Counted from the stretch's first letter, positions 51,244 through 60,682 are shown. The stretch is DNA of 64,000 nt from Flavobacterium soyae (GCF_021245985.1 NZ_JAJQXA010000023.1:1-64000); one strand, 5' to 3'. The notes: generated from the letters alone by a model not told the origin. A program made the numbers and translations.

Positions 51244-52092
51244 ATGGATGAAAAGAAAATAGAAGAAGAATTAAAAAAAGTATGGGACGAAATCCCTGTT
51301 TCGCATTCTGATAATGAAAAAGAGATGTCCTGGGAGCAGTTTCAAGCGAAGGCATTTCCTCCTAAGAAACAAAAAAATAAGCCTTGGCGTTATTATGCGG
51401 CTGCAGCGGCTGTTTTGATTTTTGCTCTTATTGGAACCGGACTTTATTTTAACAGCAGCAACCCCGCAAGCAATAATATTCAATTTGCCGAAAATATAAT
51501 AGAAAACCCTGCTTCTATAATAAAAACTGCAGTCCTGCCAGATAGTTCAGTAGTAGAATTGAGTCCGAATTCTAAAATTGCATATGCCGGTAATTTTGCT
51601 GCAAATAGAAAAGTTGAAGTTTTTGGAGAAGTTTATTTTAAAGTTAAAAAAGATAAAAAACACCCTTTTCAGGTATTTTGCAATGAAACGACAACTACTG
51701 TTTTAGGAACTTCTTTTACAGTAAAAGGATATACTCAAAAAGAAGTAACAGTTGAACTTTATGAAGGAAGCGTTCAGATGAATGTAAAAAACCTGAATGA
51801 AAAATGGATACTAAAACCGGGCGAGAAATTTACGTATGGAAACAATTCCGCATCGGTTACTGAATTCAACAGATTTGTAGATTTTGATAATGAAAAGCTA
51901 ACTGCCGTAAGCACTTACATTGAGTCAAATTACGGTTATAAAATGATTATTCCGCAGGAATATCATAATCAGCGAATCACGGTACGCATCAATAAAAAAG
52001 AAGATTTAAAAACGATTATCCAATTAATATCAGAAATGTATAACCTAAACTTTGAAGTAAATGAAAAATTAAAACAAATTACTTTTCAATAG
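51244..52092 (+). CDS. FecR-type anti-sigma factor
   Basis: This 282-aa protein has a short cytoplasmic N-terminus with the sigma-binding helix (EEELKKVWDEI...EMSWEQFQAKAFP), one TM (about 43-62: YYAAAAAVLIFALIGTGLYF) and a periplasmic FecR domain. The latter shows VVELSPNSKIAYAGNF, VFGEVYFKVKKDKKHPFQVFC and TTTVLGTSFTVKGY. The C-terminal DUF4974-like domain (RITVRINKKEDLKTIIQLIS) contacts the receptor's STN domain. It sits between the sigma/small ORF and the receptor gene, as expected for the regulator transmitting receptor occupancy. Confidence 0.92.
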   Translation: MDEKKIEEELKKVWDEIPVSHSDNEKEMSWEQFQAKAFPPKKQKNKPWRYYAAAAAVLIFALIGTGLYFNSSNPASNNIQFAENIIENPASIIKTAVLPDSSVVELSPNSKIAYAGNFAANRKVEVFGEVYFKVKKDKKHPFQVFCNETTTTVLGTSFTVKGYTQKEVTVELYEGSVQMNVKNLNEKWILKPGEKFTYGNNSASVTEFNRFVDFDNEKLTAVSTYIESNYGYKMIIPQEYHNQRITVRINKKEDLKTIIQLISEMYNLNFEVNEKLKQITFQ

Positions 52093-52195
52093 AAAAGAAA
52101 AGGATGCACTAGCCGCGAAACTAAAAACATCCTTCCTACTAGTCAGGATAGTATAAAACTATTCCATTTAATAATATTCAAAAATACAAAATTTC

Positions 52196-54811
52196 ATGAA
52201 GCATATAATTTCAGCGTGCTTTTTTTTATTCAGTTGGGGAGTATTTTCTCAAAACGTCACGGTAACTGTAGATCAAACGGTAACATTAAAGGACTTCTTT
52301 AAACAAATTGAAAATCAAACCGATTTTAAATTTGCCTTTACAGATCAAATTAATACGAGCCAAAGATATTTTACTCAAAAAAGTGCGTATAATAATATCG
52401 AAATCAAACAGCTTATTAATGAATTAAATAAAAGTACATCGATTCAATTTTCGATTGTAGGCAGTAATATTTTTGTGAAGCAGAAAGCCGTTAAAACAGC
52501 TAAAAAAAAAAATAAACTGACAGGACAGGTTCTTGATGAAAACAGGGAGCCCGTAATAGGTGCGAATGTTTTCATCATAGAACTTTCTACCGGTATTACA
52601 ACAGATATTAATGGAATGTTTACCATAGAACTCGACAGAGGGATTTATAATCTTGTTGTAAGTTATGTGGGTTTAAAAAACAAAGAAAGACAGATTGCAG
52701 TTGATGATGATGATGTAAGAATAAAATTCAACATGGATTCTGACAGTCAGGAGCTGGAGCAGGTAATTGTAACCAATAGTAAGGCTGTTGATGTGAGGAA
52801 TACTCAAATGAGCGTTAACAAACTTTCGATGGCAGAAATTAAGCGAATTCCTGTGGCAATGGGCGAGCCGGATCCTTTAAAATCAATATTAACATTGCCA
52901 GGAGTTACAAATGCAGGAGAAGCTTCTTCTGGTTTTAATGTTCGGGGAGGTGCTGCAGATCAAAATTTAATTCTGCTGGATGGCGGGCCGGTATATGGTG
53001 ATTCGCATATGTTTGGGTTTTTCTCTATTTTTAATGCTGATGTTGTAAACGGATTGGATTTATATAAAGGCGGAATTCCGTCTAAATTTGGCGGACGTGT
53101 ATCTTCTGTTCTAGATGTAACGCAGCAAACCGGAGATTTTGAAAATTTCAAAGTAAACGGAGGCATTGGTTTAATATCAAGCCGTCTTTTAGTGCAGGGA
53201 CCCATAAAAAAAGATGTAGGTTCGTTTCTTATTGCAGGTCGTGCTTCTTATGCACATTTATTTTTAAAACTGGCTGACAATAATAATTCGGCTATGTTTT
53301 ATGATATTAATGCTAAGTTCAATTATAGATTGGGCGCTAATAATTCACTTGCTTTTTCGGGATATTTTGGGAATGATGTTTTTGATATAAATGACCGTTT
53401 TGCCAGTACTTACGGAAACACAATGGGAATTTTAAGCTGGAAACATAAATTTTCTGATAACCTGAATACTAATTTATCTGTTTTTTACAGTGATTATAAA
53501 TTTAACCTTGGCTTACAACAAGAAGATTTTGACTGGAACAATAATATTCGAACATACGGACTTAAGTATGGCTGGAATCATATTGTAACAGATAAGTTTA
53601 AATTAAATTACGGAATTGACGGCCAGTACTATAATTTTAATCCCGGTACCGTACAGCCTACAAGCTCAGATTCGCAGTTTAATTATAAACAGCTGGATAA
53701 AAAATATTCGTTAGAAACATCTGCTTATGTGGATTTTGAGAATCAAATCACTCCAAAATTAAACCTTCGTTACGGACTTCGCTACAGTATGTTTTATCGT
53801 TTAGGTAATGAAATCATTAATACTTATGAAGATGGAAAGGCAGTAGTATACAATCCGTTATATCATATTTATCAAGAAGCTACTCCAACAGGAACTATAT
53901 CGTACGGAAGCGGAGAAAAAATAAGCAGTTTTAATAACCTTGAACCGCGTGTGGCATTGTCTTATGCTTTTAATGATAATTCGTCTGTAAAAGCTAGTTA
54001 CAACAGAATGGCACAATATATTCATATTTTATCTAATACTCAGTCGCCATTGCCAACAAGCATCTGGACGCCAAGCGGTCCGTTTACAAAACCACAATTG
54101 CTGGATCAGTATGCGGCCGGATATTTTAGGAATTTTAAAGATGGTGACTATTCTTTTGAAGGAGAGTTATTTTATAAGAATATACAAAATCGTATCGATT
54201 ACATTGATGGTGCCGATATATTGGCAAATAATAATATTGAACAGGTTATCTTAAATGGTAAAGCCAGATCGTACGGTATGGAATTATTATTTAGAAAAAA
54301 TACCGGAAATTTTACCGGATGGGTTTCATATACCTTATCAAGAGCAGAACAAAAAACACCCGGCAGAACTGCTGAAGAACCCGGAGTTGCAAATGGTAAT
54401 TGGTATTTGTCAGGATATGACAAACTGCATAATTTGAGTATTGTGGGAAGTTATGAATACAATCCTAAATGGTCTTTTAATGCTAATTTTACATTACAGT
54501 CGGGCCAGCCGGTAACGTATGCAAATGGGTATTATGAATTTGGAGGAATTAATATACCGAATTTTTCACTTCGAAATGAAAACAGGCTGCCGCTTTTCCA
54601 CCATTTAGATCTGGCAGCAACTTACACGCCTAAACCGGACAAAAAGAAAGGATGGCAGAGCTATTGGGTATTCAGCCTTTATAATGTTTACAATAGAAAA
54701 AATGCAGCATCTATGACGTTTGCAACAAATGAAGACACGGGAGCGAATGAAACCAGAAGACTTTCTATTTTTGGGATAGTACCTGGAATTTCTTATAATT
54801 TTAAATTTTAA
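52196..54811 (+). CDS. TonB-dependent receptor with STN and CarboxypepD_reg-like domains
   Basis: This 871-aa receptor has a signal peptide to about residue 18 and an STN/secretin domain (about 25-95: VTLKDFFKQIENQTDFKFAF) that signals to FecR. A CarboxypepD_reg-like domain (about 103-190: LTGQVLDENREPVIGANVF), plug (about 205-310: PGVTNAGEASSGFNVRGGAADQNLILLDGGPV) and full barrel follow. It ends FGIVPGISYNFKF. The adjacent DUF4249 lipoprotein overlaps its stop by 1 nt, so they probably form a surface complex. The substrate is not deducible: DUF4249 pairs are not glycan-type SusD. Confidence 0.92.
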   Translation: MKHIISACFFLFSWGVFSQNVTVTVDQTVTLKDFFKQIENQTDFKFAFTDQINTSQRYFTQKSAYNNIEIKQLINELNKSTSIQFSIVGSNIFVKQKAVKTAKKKNKLTGQVLDENREPVIGANVFIIELSTGITTDINGMFTIELDRGIYNLVVSYVGLKNKERQIAVDDDDVRIKFNMDSDSQELEQVIVTNSKAVDVRNTQMSVNKLSMAEIKRIPVAMGEPDPLKSILTLPGVTNAGEASSGFNVRGGAADQNLILLDGGPVYGDSHMFGFFSIFNADVVNGLDLYKGGIPSKFGGRVSSVLDVTQQTGDFENFKVNGGIGLISSRLLVQGPIKKDVGSFLIAGRASYAHLFLKLADNNNSAMFYDINAKFNYRLGANNSLAFSGYFGNDVFDINDRFASTYGNTMGILSWKHKFSDNLNTNLSVFYSDYKFNLGLQQEDFDWNNNIRTYGLKYGWNHIVTDKFKLNYGIDGQYYNFNPGTVQPTSSDSQFNYKQLDKKYSLETSAYVDFENQITPKLNLRYGLRYSMFYRLGNEIINTYEDGKAVVYNPLYHIYQEATPTGTISYGSGEKISSFNNLEPRVALSYAFNDNSSVKASYNRMAQYIHILSNTQSPLPTSIWTPSGPFTKPQLLDQYAAGYFRNFKDGDYSFEGELFYKNIQNRIDYIDGADILANNNIEQVILNGKARSYGMELLFRKNTGNFTGWVSYTLSRAEQKTPGRTAEEPGVANGNWYLSGYDKLHNLSIVGSYEYNPKWSFNANFTLQSGQPVTYANGYYEFGGINIPNFSLRNENRLPLFHHLDLAATYTPKPDKKKGWQSYWVFSLYNVYNRKNAASMTFATNEDTGANETRRLSIFGIVPGISYNFKF

Positions 54812-55656
54812 TGAGTATGCAAAGGATTAATAAATATAATTTTAAAAGTAAAGCACTAGTTTTATTCAGCTTATTTTGTGTGCTGTTTTTATCATCTTGT
54901 GAAGATGTAGTCAATCTTGATTTAGAAACTGGACAGACAAGAATAGTAGTAGATGCTGAAATTATCTGGCAGAAAGGAACTCCTGGTAACGAACAAACCA
55001 TAAAGATCAGTAAAACAGCTCCGTATTATAATAACACTACACCAAAAGTTTCAGGAGCGCAGGTAAGAGTTGAAAACAGTACCGGAACTGTTTTTACTTT
55101 TAATGAAACTGAACCGGGCATTTATGTATGTACTAATTTTGTTCCTGTTTTAAATACAGATTATACACTTTATGTACAAGCCGAAGGTCAGAGTTTTACG
55201 GCAGTAGAAAAACTAACTTCTGTAACACCAATTGACAGGGTAGAGCAAGAGACAGTTCCGGATTTTGACGGCAAGGATATAATAGAATTGACATTTTATT
55301 ATAAAGATCCTGCCGATCAGGTTAATTATTATCTTTCAGATTATAAAAGCAGTTTCCTGATTTATCCGGAATATGAGCTTACAGATGATGACTTTTTTAA
55401 TGGAAATGAAGTAAGTACAAGATACTCTCATGAAGATATGAAAGCAGGAAATACGGTTGATATTACACATCGCGGCATTTCTAAAAACTTTTATGACTAT
55501 ATGAATTTAATTTTAGAAATATATGGAGGAAGCCCCTTTTCGATTCCTCCGGGCAATATACGCGGAAACATTGTAAACACAACAGATTCTAATAATTATG
55601 CTTTTGGTTATTTCAGGCTTTGTGAAGCAGATAAAGTTTCGTATTTGGTAAAATAA
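54811..55656 (+). CDS. DUF4249 lipoprotein, receptor partner
   Basis: This 281-aa lipoprotein has a signal peptide with lipobox FLSSC, then EDVVNLDLETGQTRIVVDAEI, the conserved opening of DUF4249. Beta-sandwich segments (TIKISKTAPYYNNTTPKVSGAQVRVEN, TDYTLYVQAEGQSFTAVEKL) follow. DUF4249 proteins occur next to STN-containing TonB receptors where SusD would otherwise be. The start codon overlaps the receptor stop (TAATG), implying translational coupling. A solute-capture lid is inferred by analogy with SusD. Confidence 0.9.
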   Translation: MSMQRINKYNFKSKALVLFSLFCVLFLSSCEDVVNLDLETGQTRIVVDAEIIWQKGTPGNEQTIKISKTAPYYNNTTPKVSGAQVRVENSTGTVFTFNETEPGIYVCTNFVPVLNTDYTLYVQAEGQSFTAVEKLTSVTPIDRVEQETVPDFDGKDIIELTFYYKDPADQVNYYLSDYKSSFLIYPEYELTDDDFFNGNEVSTRYSHEDMKAGNTVDITHRGISKNFYDYMNLILEIYGGSPFSIPPGNIRGNIVNTTDSNNYAFGYFRLCEADKVSYLVK

Positions 55657-55686
55657 AAATATTAATTGAAGGTTGATTTGTACGCG

Positions 55687-55722
55687 CATCTGGCATTAAA
55701 GAAATTTAATGTCAGATGTTTT
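55687..55722 (+). terminator. Intrinsic terminator ending the sigma-receptor operon
   Basis: CATCTGGCATTAAA (55687-55700) and TTTAATGTCAGATG (55705-55718) form a 14-bp stem with a GAAA loop (one G-T pair), followed by a T-run. Confidence 0.9.
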
Positions 55723-55854
55723 TTTATGCTGTTTCCAAAAGGATACACTTCTTTATCAAACATCGAATTTTATCTCTATGCGGCAGGAAATATAAAATTA
55801 ACCTGCCGATTAGACTGAAAAAAACAAAAAATATATTAAGTTTTAGATTAAAAG

Positions 55855-56634
55855 TTACTCAAAATTTTTTCTCAAATCAATTATGGTTTGATTAGGCATG
55901 TCAAGATTTACAAAACCTCTGCGGGGCCTGTCTAAATCGAGTGTAAATAAAATAACTAAGGAAACTAAAAGACAAAACCCGATTTGAACTATCCAGTCAA
56001 CTCTGCCTTTGCGCTCTTCAGAATATCCGCCATAGAATGCAATAATCATAGACAGGAAAAACAGCATGACTAAAATACTTTCTGGAACTTTTGCTTTTTC
56101 TCCAGACAGGCGGGAAGTAGTTACATCAATCATGTCATTAAGTGCGGGAATCATCTGCTGGGTTGCGGCCAGATTATTTGGATCTTTAGCCAGTTTGGCA
56201 GCACGTTTCCATAATTTCGAAGAAATTACCTGAGATAAACTGTCGGCTCTTAAAATTCCTTTTGTATGGGGACCCGTTTCATAGTACAAAATTCTTGTTT
56301 CTACATAATCCTTAAAATCTTTGCGGAACAATGCTCGTGTTGAATCAGGATACAAATCGCTGCGCAGTATAGCAGTACCTATGATATTTGCTTCGTCGAC
56401 AACAATTTTTCTTCGGGAATCATAACGATCACTGCTCATACTAAATGTAAACGCCAGTAAGAAAAAAAGCAATGCAATGAGTGCAGATGTTTCTGTCGAT
56501 TTTTCCTCTGTTGGTTTTTTATTTCGAATATAATTTCCGGCAACTTTTCCGGCAAAGCTTGAAATAAGCATTAATATAAAAAGCAGGAGAGCAATTATCC
56601 AGGCTTCAGTTTGATTGAGAATACTCGTATCCAT
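55855..56634 (-). CDS. Bestrophin-like (DUF4239-type) membrane protein
   Basis: This 259-aa protein has TMs at about 10-32 (AWIIALLLFILMLISSFAG) and 47-66 (SALIALLFFLLAFTFSMS), then a long soluble helical region (DRYDSRRKIVVDEANIIGTAILRSDLYPDSTRALFRKDF). Two C-terminal TMs follow at about 187-203 and 214-232. The D-R-Y-D...E-A-N motif and helical insert match the bestrophin-like DUF4239 group. Ion-channel function is suggested only by the family name. Monocistronic, no informative neighbours. Confidence 0.75.
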   Translation of the reverse strand: MDTSILNQTEAWIIALLLFILMLISSFAGKVAGNYIRNKKPTEEKSTETSALIALLFFLLAFTFSMSSDRYDSRRKIVVDEANIIGTAILRSDLYPDSTRALFRKDFKDYVETRILYYETGPHTKGILRADSLSQVISSKLWKRAAKLAKDPNNLAATQQMIPALNDMIDVTTSRLSGEKAKVPESILVMLFFLSMIIAFYGGYSEERKGRVDWIVQIGFCLLVSLVILFTLDLDRPRRGFVNLDMPNQTIIDLRKNFE

Positions 56635-56755
56635 ATAGTAGTTGTTTTTAGAAGTAATGTAACAACTAAATTAAGAAAAAAAATCTTTCAAATTTAAGGA
56701 ATGCAAAAGCGGGATTTAAATTATAATGCTGTAAGTTAAATTCGCAGCTGGTTTG

Positions 56756-58186
56756 TTATTGCTCTTTTTTCTTTAAGCATCGTCCCCTTGGTTCATCACC
56801 CTTATGAAGTACAATTTCAGAATGTAAAAATTGAGCGGCATCTGCAGAATCTTTTACTTTGGCAGCGCTGCGCTCTAACATTTCAGATTCAAACTCTGTT
56901 AATACACTTTTCCTGATTCCGGTTTTTCTCCATTGCGATAAAGGTTTACATCCTTTTGAGATCGCTCTGGCCAGCGACAATGCATCCAGCAGTGCCTGAT
57001 TTGCACCCTGTCCTTTAAACGGGCTCATTGGGTGAGCAGCATCACCAATCAGTGTTGAGGAGTTTCCTTTCTCTAATAATTGAGAATTCAATAACTGACG
57101 GTCATAAACAGGATAGCCCGAAATCTGGGCTTCTAAAGTTGCCGTTAAAATCTGCGGAATAGGATCGTGCCATTGTGTTCTGCGGCACGCTTCTTCCTTG
57201 AGGGCTAAAGGTCCTTGAGTACTTAAAAATTTTGCTTCATCTTCGGGCATTGGAAAACTCAATTGCCACATCACAGAATCTGAAGTATACGGCATGATAT
57301 AGATTCGCTCATTGCCATTGGCGGTTTGAAATACAGTAGCCGAATCCAGTAAAGAATTATTAATACCTTCCAGCATGCTTAAAGGACAAATACCCAATAT
57401 TACAATACAGCCCAAATAGCGCAAAGGTGTTATATCATCACCAATTAACAGCTTTCGCACCGAACTGCGAATACCATCGGCACCCACAACAAGATCAGCT
57501 TTGGCTTTTTTTATTTCACCATTTACCTGAAAGTTTAGCTCGATACTTTCATCCTCACAATTTTTAAAATCAACTAATTGATGTCCCCATTGTACGACAT
57601 CATGTCCGCCAAGCTGTTCAAGCAGTTCTAAGCGCAGAGATTGTCTTGCGATATGCACATTGGTACGTTTTGCAGTCGTTTTAGCGTCAGATTGTATCCA
57701 TTTTCTATTTCCCCATTCACCAACCACTTTTCCTTCTGTAGTATGAACTAAATGTCTTGTTGAAACTACTCCGTCTTTTAATGAAAAAATACCTAATCCT
57801 TCGATCGCTTTACTGGCTTGCTGCAAAGTGAGTCCGTAGCCCTGAGATCGCGCAGCGAAGTTATTATCGCGCTCATAAAGAGTAAAAGGAATTCCGCGGT
57901 GCAAACAAGCCGCAGCAAGTGCAGCTCCGCCTATTCCGGCACCAATAATAGCAACGTGAGGATAGTTTTCTTTATCTGGTTCAGGATAACTGGAAGAATT
58001 CATCAAACCAGATCCGTTACAGTTTAAACATTTGTACAGGTTAGCCTTAGGACGAACCGGAGCTGTTCCATTGCCTTTTGTTTTCTCAAATTGATCGAAT
58101 GCCATCTGGTAATTGAGCCGCACTTTTTTACTAAGCCTTCGGCTTTTTTTACCACGTCCCTGACATTCCTGGCAAGTAGTCCACAT
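56756..58186 (-). CDS. FAD-dependent monooxygenase with N-terminal DnaJ-type zinc finger
   Basis: The ATG at 58186 gives 476 aa; an upstream TTG would add 11 residues. Residues 1-61 form a zinc finger with two CxxCxGxG-like motifs, C5-C8 (CQECQGRG) and C53-C56 (CLNCNGSG), separated by a basic helix rich in Lys/Arg. The remainder is a group A flavin monooxygenase. It has a GxGxxG FAD motif at 82-87 (GAGIGG), the conserved VGADGIRSSVR (FAD/NADPH) and LIGDAAHPMSPFKGQGANQALLDAL, the GD motif. It hydroxylates aromatic or polyketide-like substrates in other members. Fusion to a DnaJ-like finger is uncommon and might mediate protein binding. Confidence 0.88.
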   Translation of the reverse strand: MWTTCQECQGRGKKSRRLSKKVRLNYQMAFDQFEKTKGNGTAPVRPKANLYKCLNCNGSGLMNSSSYPEPDKENYPHVAIIGAGIGGAALAAACLHRGIPFTLYERDNNFAARSQGYGLTLQQASKAIEGLGIFSLKDGVVSTRHLVHTTEGKVVGEWGNRKWIQSDAKTTAKRTNVHIARQSLRLELLEQLGGHDVVQWGHQLVDFKNCEDESIELNFQVNGEIKKAKADLVVGADGIRSSVRKLLIGDDITPLRYLGCIVILGICPLSMLEGINNSLLDSATVFQTANGNERIYIMPYTSDSVMWQLSFPMPEDEAKFLSTQGPLALKEEACRRTQWHDPIPQILTATLEAQISGYPVYDRQLLNSQLLEKGNSSTLIGDAAHPMSPFKGQGANQALLDALSLARAISKGCKPLSQWRKTGIRKSVLTEFESEMLERSAAKVKDSADAAQFLHSEIVLHKGDEPRGRCLKKKEQ

Positions 58187-58484
58187 ATTCGTTTCTTTAA
58201 AACTAAATTTTTTGTACAAAATTTAGAATGGGCAAATTTAGAGCGAAATTAGTATATACACAAATTGAATTTTATTGAGATATAATTGCTGTTTTGTTTT
58301 GATTCTGAGACTTTAAATTTCAGAACCATCTAATAACATTTTGAAAAAGGTTCAATTAGAGTACACTTTGCAATTTTTAATAAAATTTTAAGAAGTAAAA
58401 AAAACTATGGGTTGATTTTTATAGATTTGCAAATCTATAATTTCCAAAAATTAGTTTGGGAAACAATTATAAAAGCCAAAGACA

Positions 58485-59195
58485 ATGAAATTCATTACTT
58501 CAATATTTTTATTTTTACTACTTGGTTATTCAAATTGTTACTCTCAATTGAGTTCAGATCAAATATGGGAAAGCTTTAAACAAGGAGAACGTACCAATTG
58601 TTCCTCGATTGCTTTAATAAAAGCTGCTTTAAATATTTATGGATTAGACAACCTTTTTGTAACTGAAAAAATAAATGACAGCGAGCAAAAAATAACGCTA
58701 AAAAATAATGCATCATTTAATCTGAAAAATAATGAACTCGATAAAGCCAGATTTTCTGCCGGTTTTGTTTTAATTAAAGACAACTGTGAGAGTGAAGTAA
58801 TAACTGACTATGCAATACTGGCATACGCAGTAATGGCAAAATATAAGCAGATTATTGATAAGGAAACAACTTTTGATAAAGCATTAGAAGATTTAGAAGA
58901 TGGTGAAGTATATACCCCAACAATTTATAAGTATTTAGGATTCGAAAAAGGCAAACAAATTCAAAAGTTAAAGCGGCAGTCAGGAAATGAATTTTGCGGC
59001 GTTGTGGCATGGTCAACTGCGCATGCAGTTTTTGTTTGTGAAGAATTTATGGATTATTATGGCAACAAAAAAAGTATTTGGATAAAATATCCGGGACGAT
59101 TTAGAATAATCAAGTCACCGGATGGAGTAAAAAACAACCATAAAATTACCGAATTTTCTGAAGAGACTGTCACTTATGAGGACGAGATAGAATAA
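58485..59195 (+). CDS. Exported protein, possible papain-like fold
   Basis: This 236-aa protein has a signal peptide (MKFITSIFLFLLLGYSNC...SQ; a lipobox ending at C18 is possible but weak). The mature part has ERTNCSSIALIKAALNIYG (C39, start of a helix) and, much later, WSTAHAVFVCEEFMDYYGNKKSIWIKYPG. There an AHAV histidine precedes a strand and YYGN, the order C...H...N/D of papain-like (C1/C39) peptidases. Catalysis is not proven. I do not recognise a named family; the gene stands alone. Confidence 0.6.
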   Translation: MKFITSIFLFLLLGYSNCYSQLSSDQIWESFKQGERTNCSSIALIKAALNIYGLDNLFVTEKINDSEQKITLKNNASFNLKNNELDKARFSAGFVLIKDNCESEVITDYAILAYAVMAKYKQIIDKETTFDKALEDLEDGEVYTPTIYKYLGFEKGKQIQKLKRQSGNEFCGVVAWSTAHAVFVCEEFMDYYGNKKSIWIKYPGRFRIIKSPDGVKNNHKITEFSEETVTYEDEIE

Positions 59196-59241
59196 ATAAT
59201 GCACATTGTTAAAGTTTTCTAAAAAAAAGAAATGAAATAAG

Positions 59242-59271
59242 TTGTGATTTAACTTAATTTATATATTTTTG
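59242..59271 (+). promoter_or_regulatory. Consensus Bacteroidota promoter
   Basis: TTG (59242-59244) and TATTTTTG (59264-59271) are separated by 19 nt, matching the TTG-N17-23-TAnnTTTG consensus, 31 nt before the ATG at 59303. Confidence 0.75.
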
Positions 59272-59302
59272 TCACAACCAACAACTAATTTACATCTATA
59301 AA

Positions 59303-59755
59303 ATGAAGAGCAAAATTATATTATTAAGTATCCTTTTCTTCTTGACAACTGGTGCTATTATGGCACAGGCAAAAAATGCCCCAAGAAGTATCATTAGTAC
59401 AACAGCCCTAATTCGCAAATACCACGATCAAAAAGAATTGAGCGGTATGCAAAAAGGAGAACTTTTAGAATTGTACATCGAGCGTATTAAAGTTTTAGTA
59501 AAAACACTTCCTTACATTGCTTTGGTTACAAAACCAGGTGTTACAATGGCAGATTTAGGTATTCCAGACGATGGTGACCACAAAAAAATATTAGATAACC
59601 AGGCAATTGGTACTTCAACTTTCTTAGATACTACTGTAGAGTTTCAAAGAAAAATGATGCCTTACTCTGATAAAGGGAATCTTATCGCGGCAATTTTATT
59701 CTACGAAAACACATTAAAATCTTTACACGAATTCAATGACTTGAACGAAATGTAA
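59303..59755 (+). CDS. Small exported protein of unknown function
   Basis: This 150-aa protein has a signal peptide (IILLSILFFLTTGAIMAQ) and an all-alpha mature part: STTALIRKYHDQKELSGMQKGELLELYIERIKVLVKTLP, a loop KPGVTMADLGIPDDGDHKKIL, then two helices to the C-terminus. There is no Cys and no recognised domain. It has one of the best promoters in the window and a strong terminator, so it is probably a well-expressed single gene. No function can be proposed from context. Confidence 0.75.
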   Translation: MKSKIILLSILFFLTTGAIMAQAKNAPRSIISTTALIRKYHDQKELSGMQKGELLELYIERIKVLVKTLPYIALVTKPGVTMADLGIPDDGDHKKILDNQAIGTSTFLDTTVEFQRKMMPYSDKGNLIAAILFYENTLKSLHEFNDLNEM

Positions 59756-59783
59756 TAACATATATAGTCTGCAAAAACTTATT

Positions 59784-59818
59784 AAACTCCAAAGTCATTT
59801 GATTTTGGAGTTTTTTTA
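59784..59818 (+). terminator. Intrinsic terminator after the exported protein gene
   Basis: AAACTCCAAA (59784-59793) pairs with TTTGGAGTTT (59804-59813), loop about 10 bases, followed by a T-run. Confidence 0.85.
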
Positions 59819-60019
59819 TGCATTTTCATTGTATCAAAATAATAAAACCTTATCATTTTGATATGGGTTTTAATGAGTATTAAATTATAATTTGCTAAAG
59901 GATTCCTTTATAGGCTGTCTGTATGCTTAAATCTTAGTGCGATTTTAATATTGGTATTTAATTTGGATATAGTGTTTTTGTATTTCTGAGTACTAAAATT
60001 GGAAGTGCAATAAACGAAT

Positions 60020-60682
60020 ATGAAAATCCAAAAACAAACTATAGATTTTTCAGCTCAAGAGTTTTTGTCAGCTGAACCATTTTCAGAAAAAAAAGCTTTC
60101 TTATTGAATAGTAAGATAACTGAAGAAGAACTGCCAGAGTTTACAGTTGAAGTCACCAATTCTAATCATGCTTTCTGGGTAAAAGAAATTTGTGAAGTTA
60201 CATTGTCCTCTGCTATAGCAAGAGGAACAGGTATTTCCGGGCGTTCACCTGAGCAGCTTATAGAAAAGATACATAAAGGTGAAGCCGTCATTGCTTTTGC
60301 ATCAGATGGGCGATGGGCAGGTTTTTCTTTTATCTCCTCCTGGGATAATGGCAGATATGTTTCTAATTCCGGATTGATTGTTGCCTCCGAATTCAGGCAT
60401 ACAGGCCTTGCAAAAACTATTAAAAGAAAAATTTTCGAGCTTAGCCGTCAGAAATATCCTGAGGCTCGTATATTCAGTTTAACAACAGGTTTGGCAGTAA
60501 TGAAAATGAATCACGAACTGGGTTTTGAGCCTGTTACTTATTCAGAGCTTACTACCGATGAACTTTTCTGGGAAAACTGCAAGTCATGTGTCAATTGCCC
60601 TATATTATTAAACAAAGAAAGAAAAAACTGTTTATGTACAGCAATGATGTACGACCCAAAAAACGTTTCTAGCACTATTTAA
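60020..60682 (+). CDS. GNAT acetyltransferase related to the arginine-operon GNAT of Bacteroidota
   Basis: This 220-aa protein has an N-terminal extension (about 1-50), then a GNAT core: FWVKEICEVTLSSAIARGTGI, FASDGRWAGFSFISSW, LIVASEFRHTGLAKTIKRKIFE (acetyl-CoA loop R-x-x-G-L-A) and LAVMKMNHELGFEPVTYSELT. The C-terminus has a Cys-rich tail CKSCVNCPILL...NCLCTAMMYDP. From memory, this plan matches the GNAT at the head of arginine-biosynthesis operons in Bacteroidota, which acts early in that pathway. Here no arg gene is adjacent, so it is probably a paralogue. The acceptor substrate is unknown. Confidence 0.8.
   Translation: MKIQKQTIDFSAQEFLSAEPFSEKKAFLLNSKITEEELPEFTVEVTNSNHAFWVKEICEVTLSSAIARGTGISGRSPEQLIEKIHKGEAVIAFASDGRWAGFSFISSWDNGRYVSNSGLIVASEFRHTGLAKTIKRKIFELSRQKYPEARIFSLTTGLAVMKMNHELGFEPVTYSELTTDELFWENCKSCVNCPILLNKERKNCLCTAMMYDPKNVSSTI

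Noticed and set aside
58187..58219. TTG-initiated extension of the zinc-finger monooxygenase
   Set aside because: The extra residues have no support; MWTTCQEC at 58186 starts directly before the finger.
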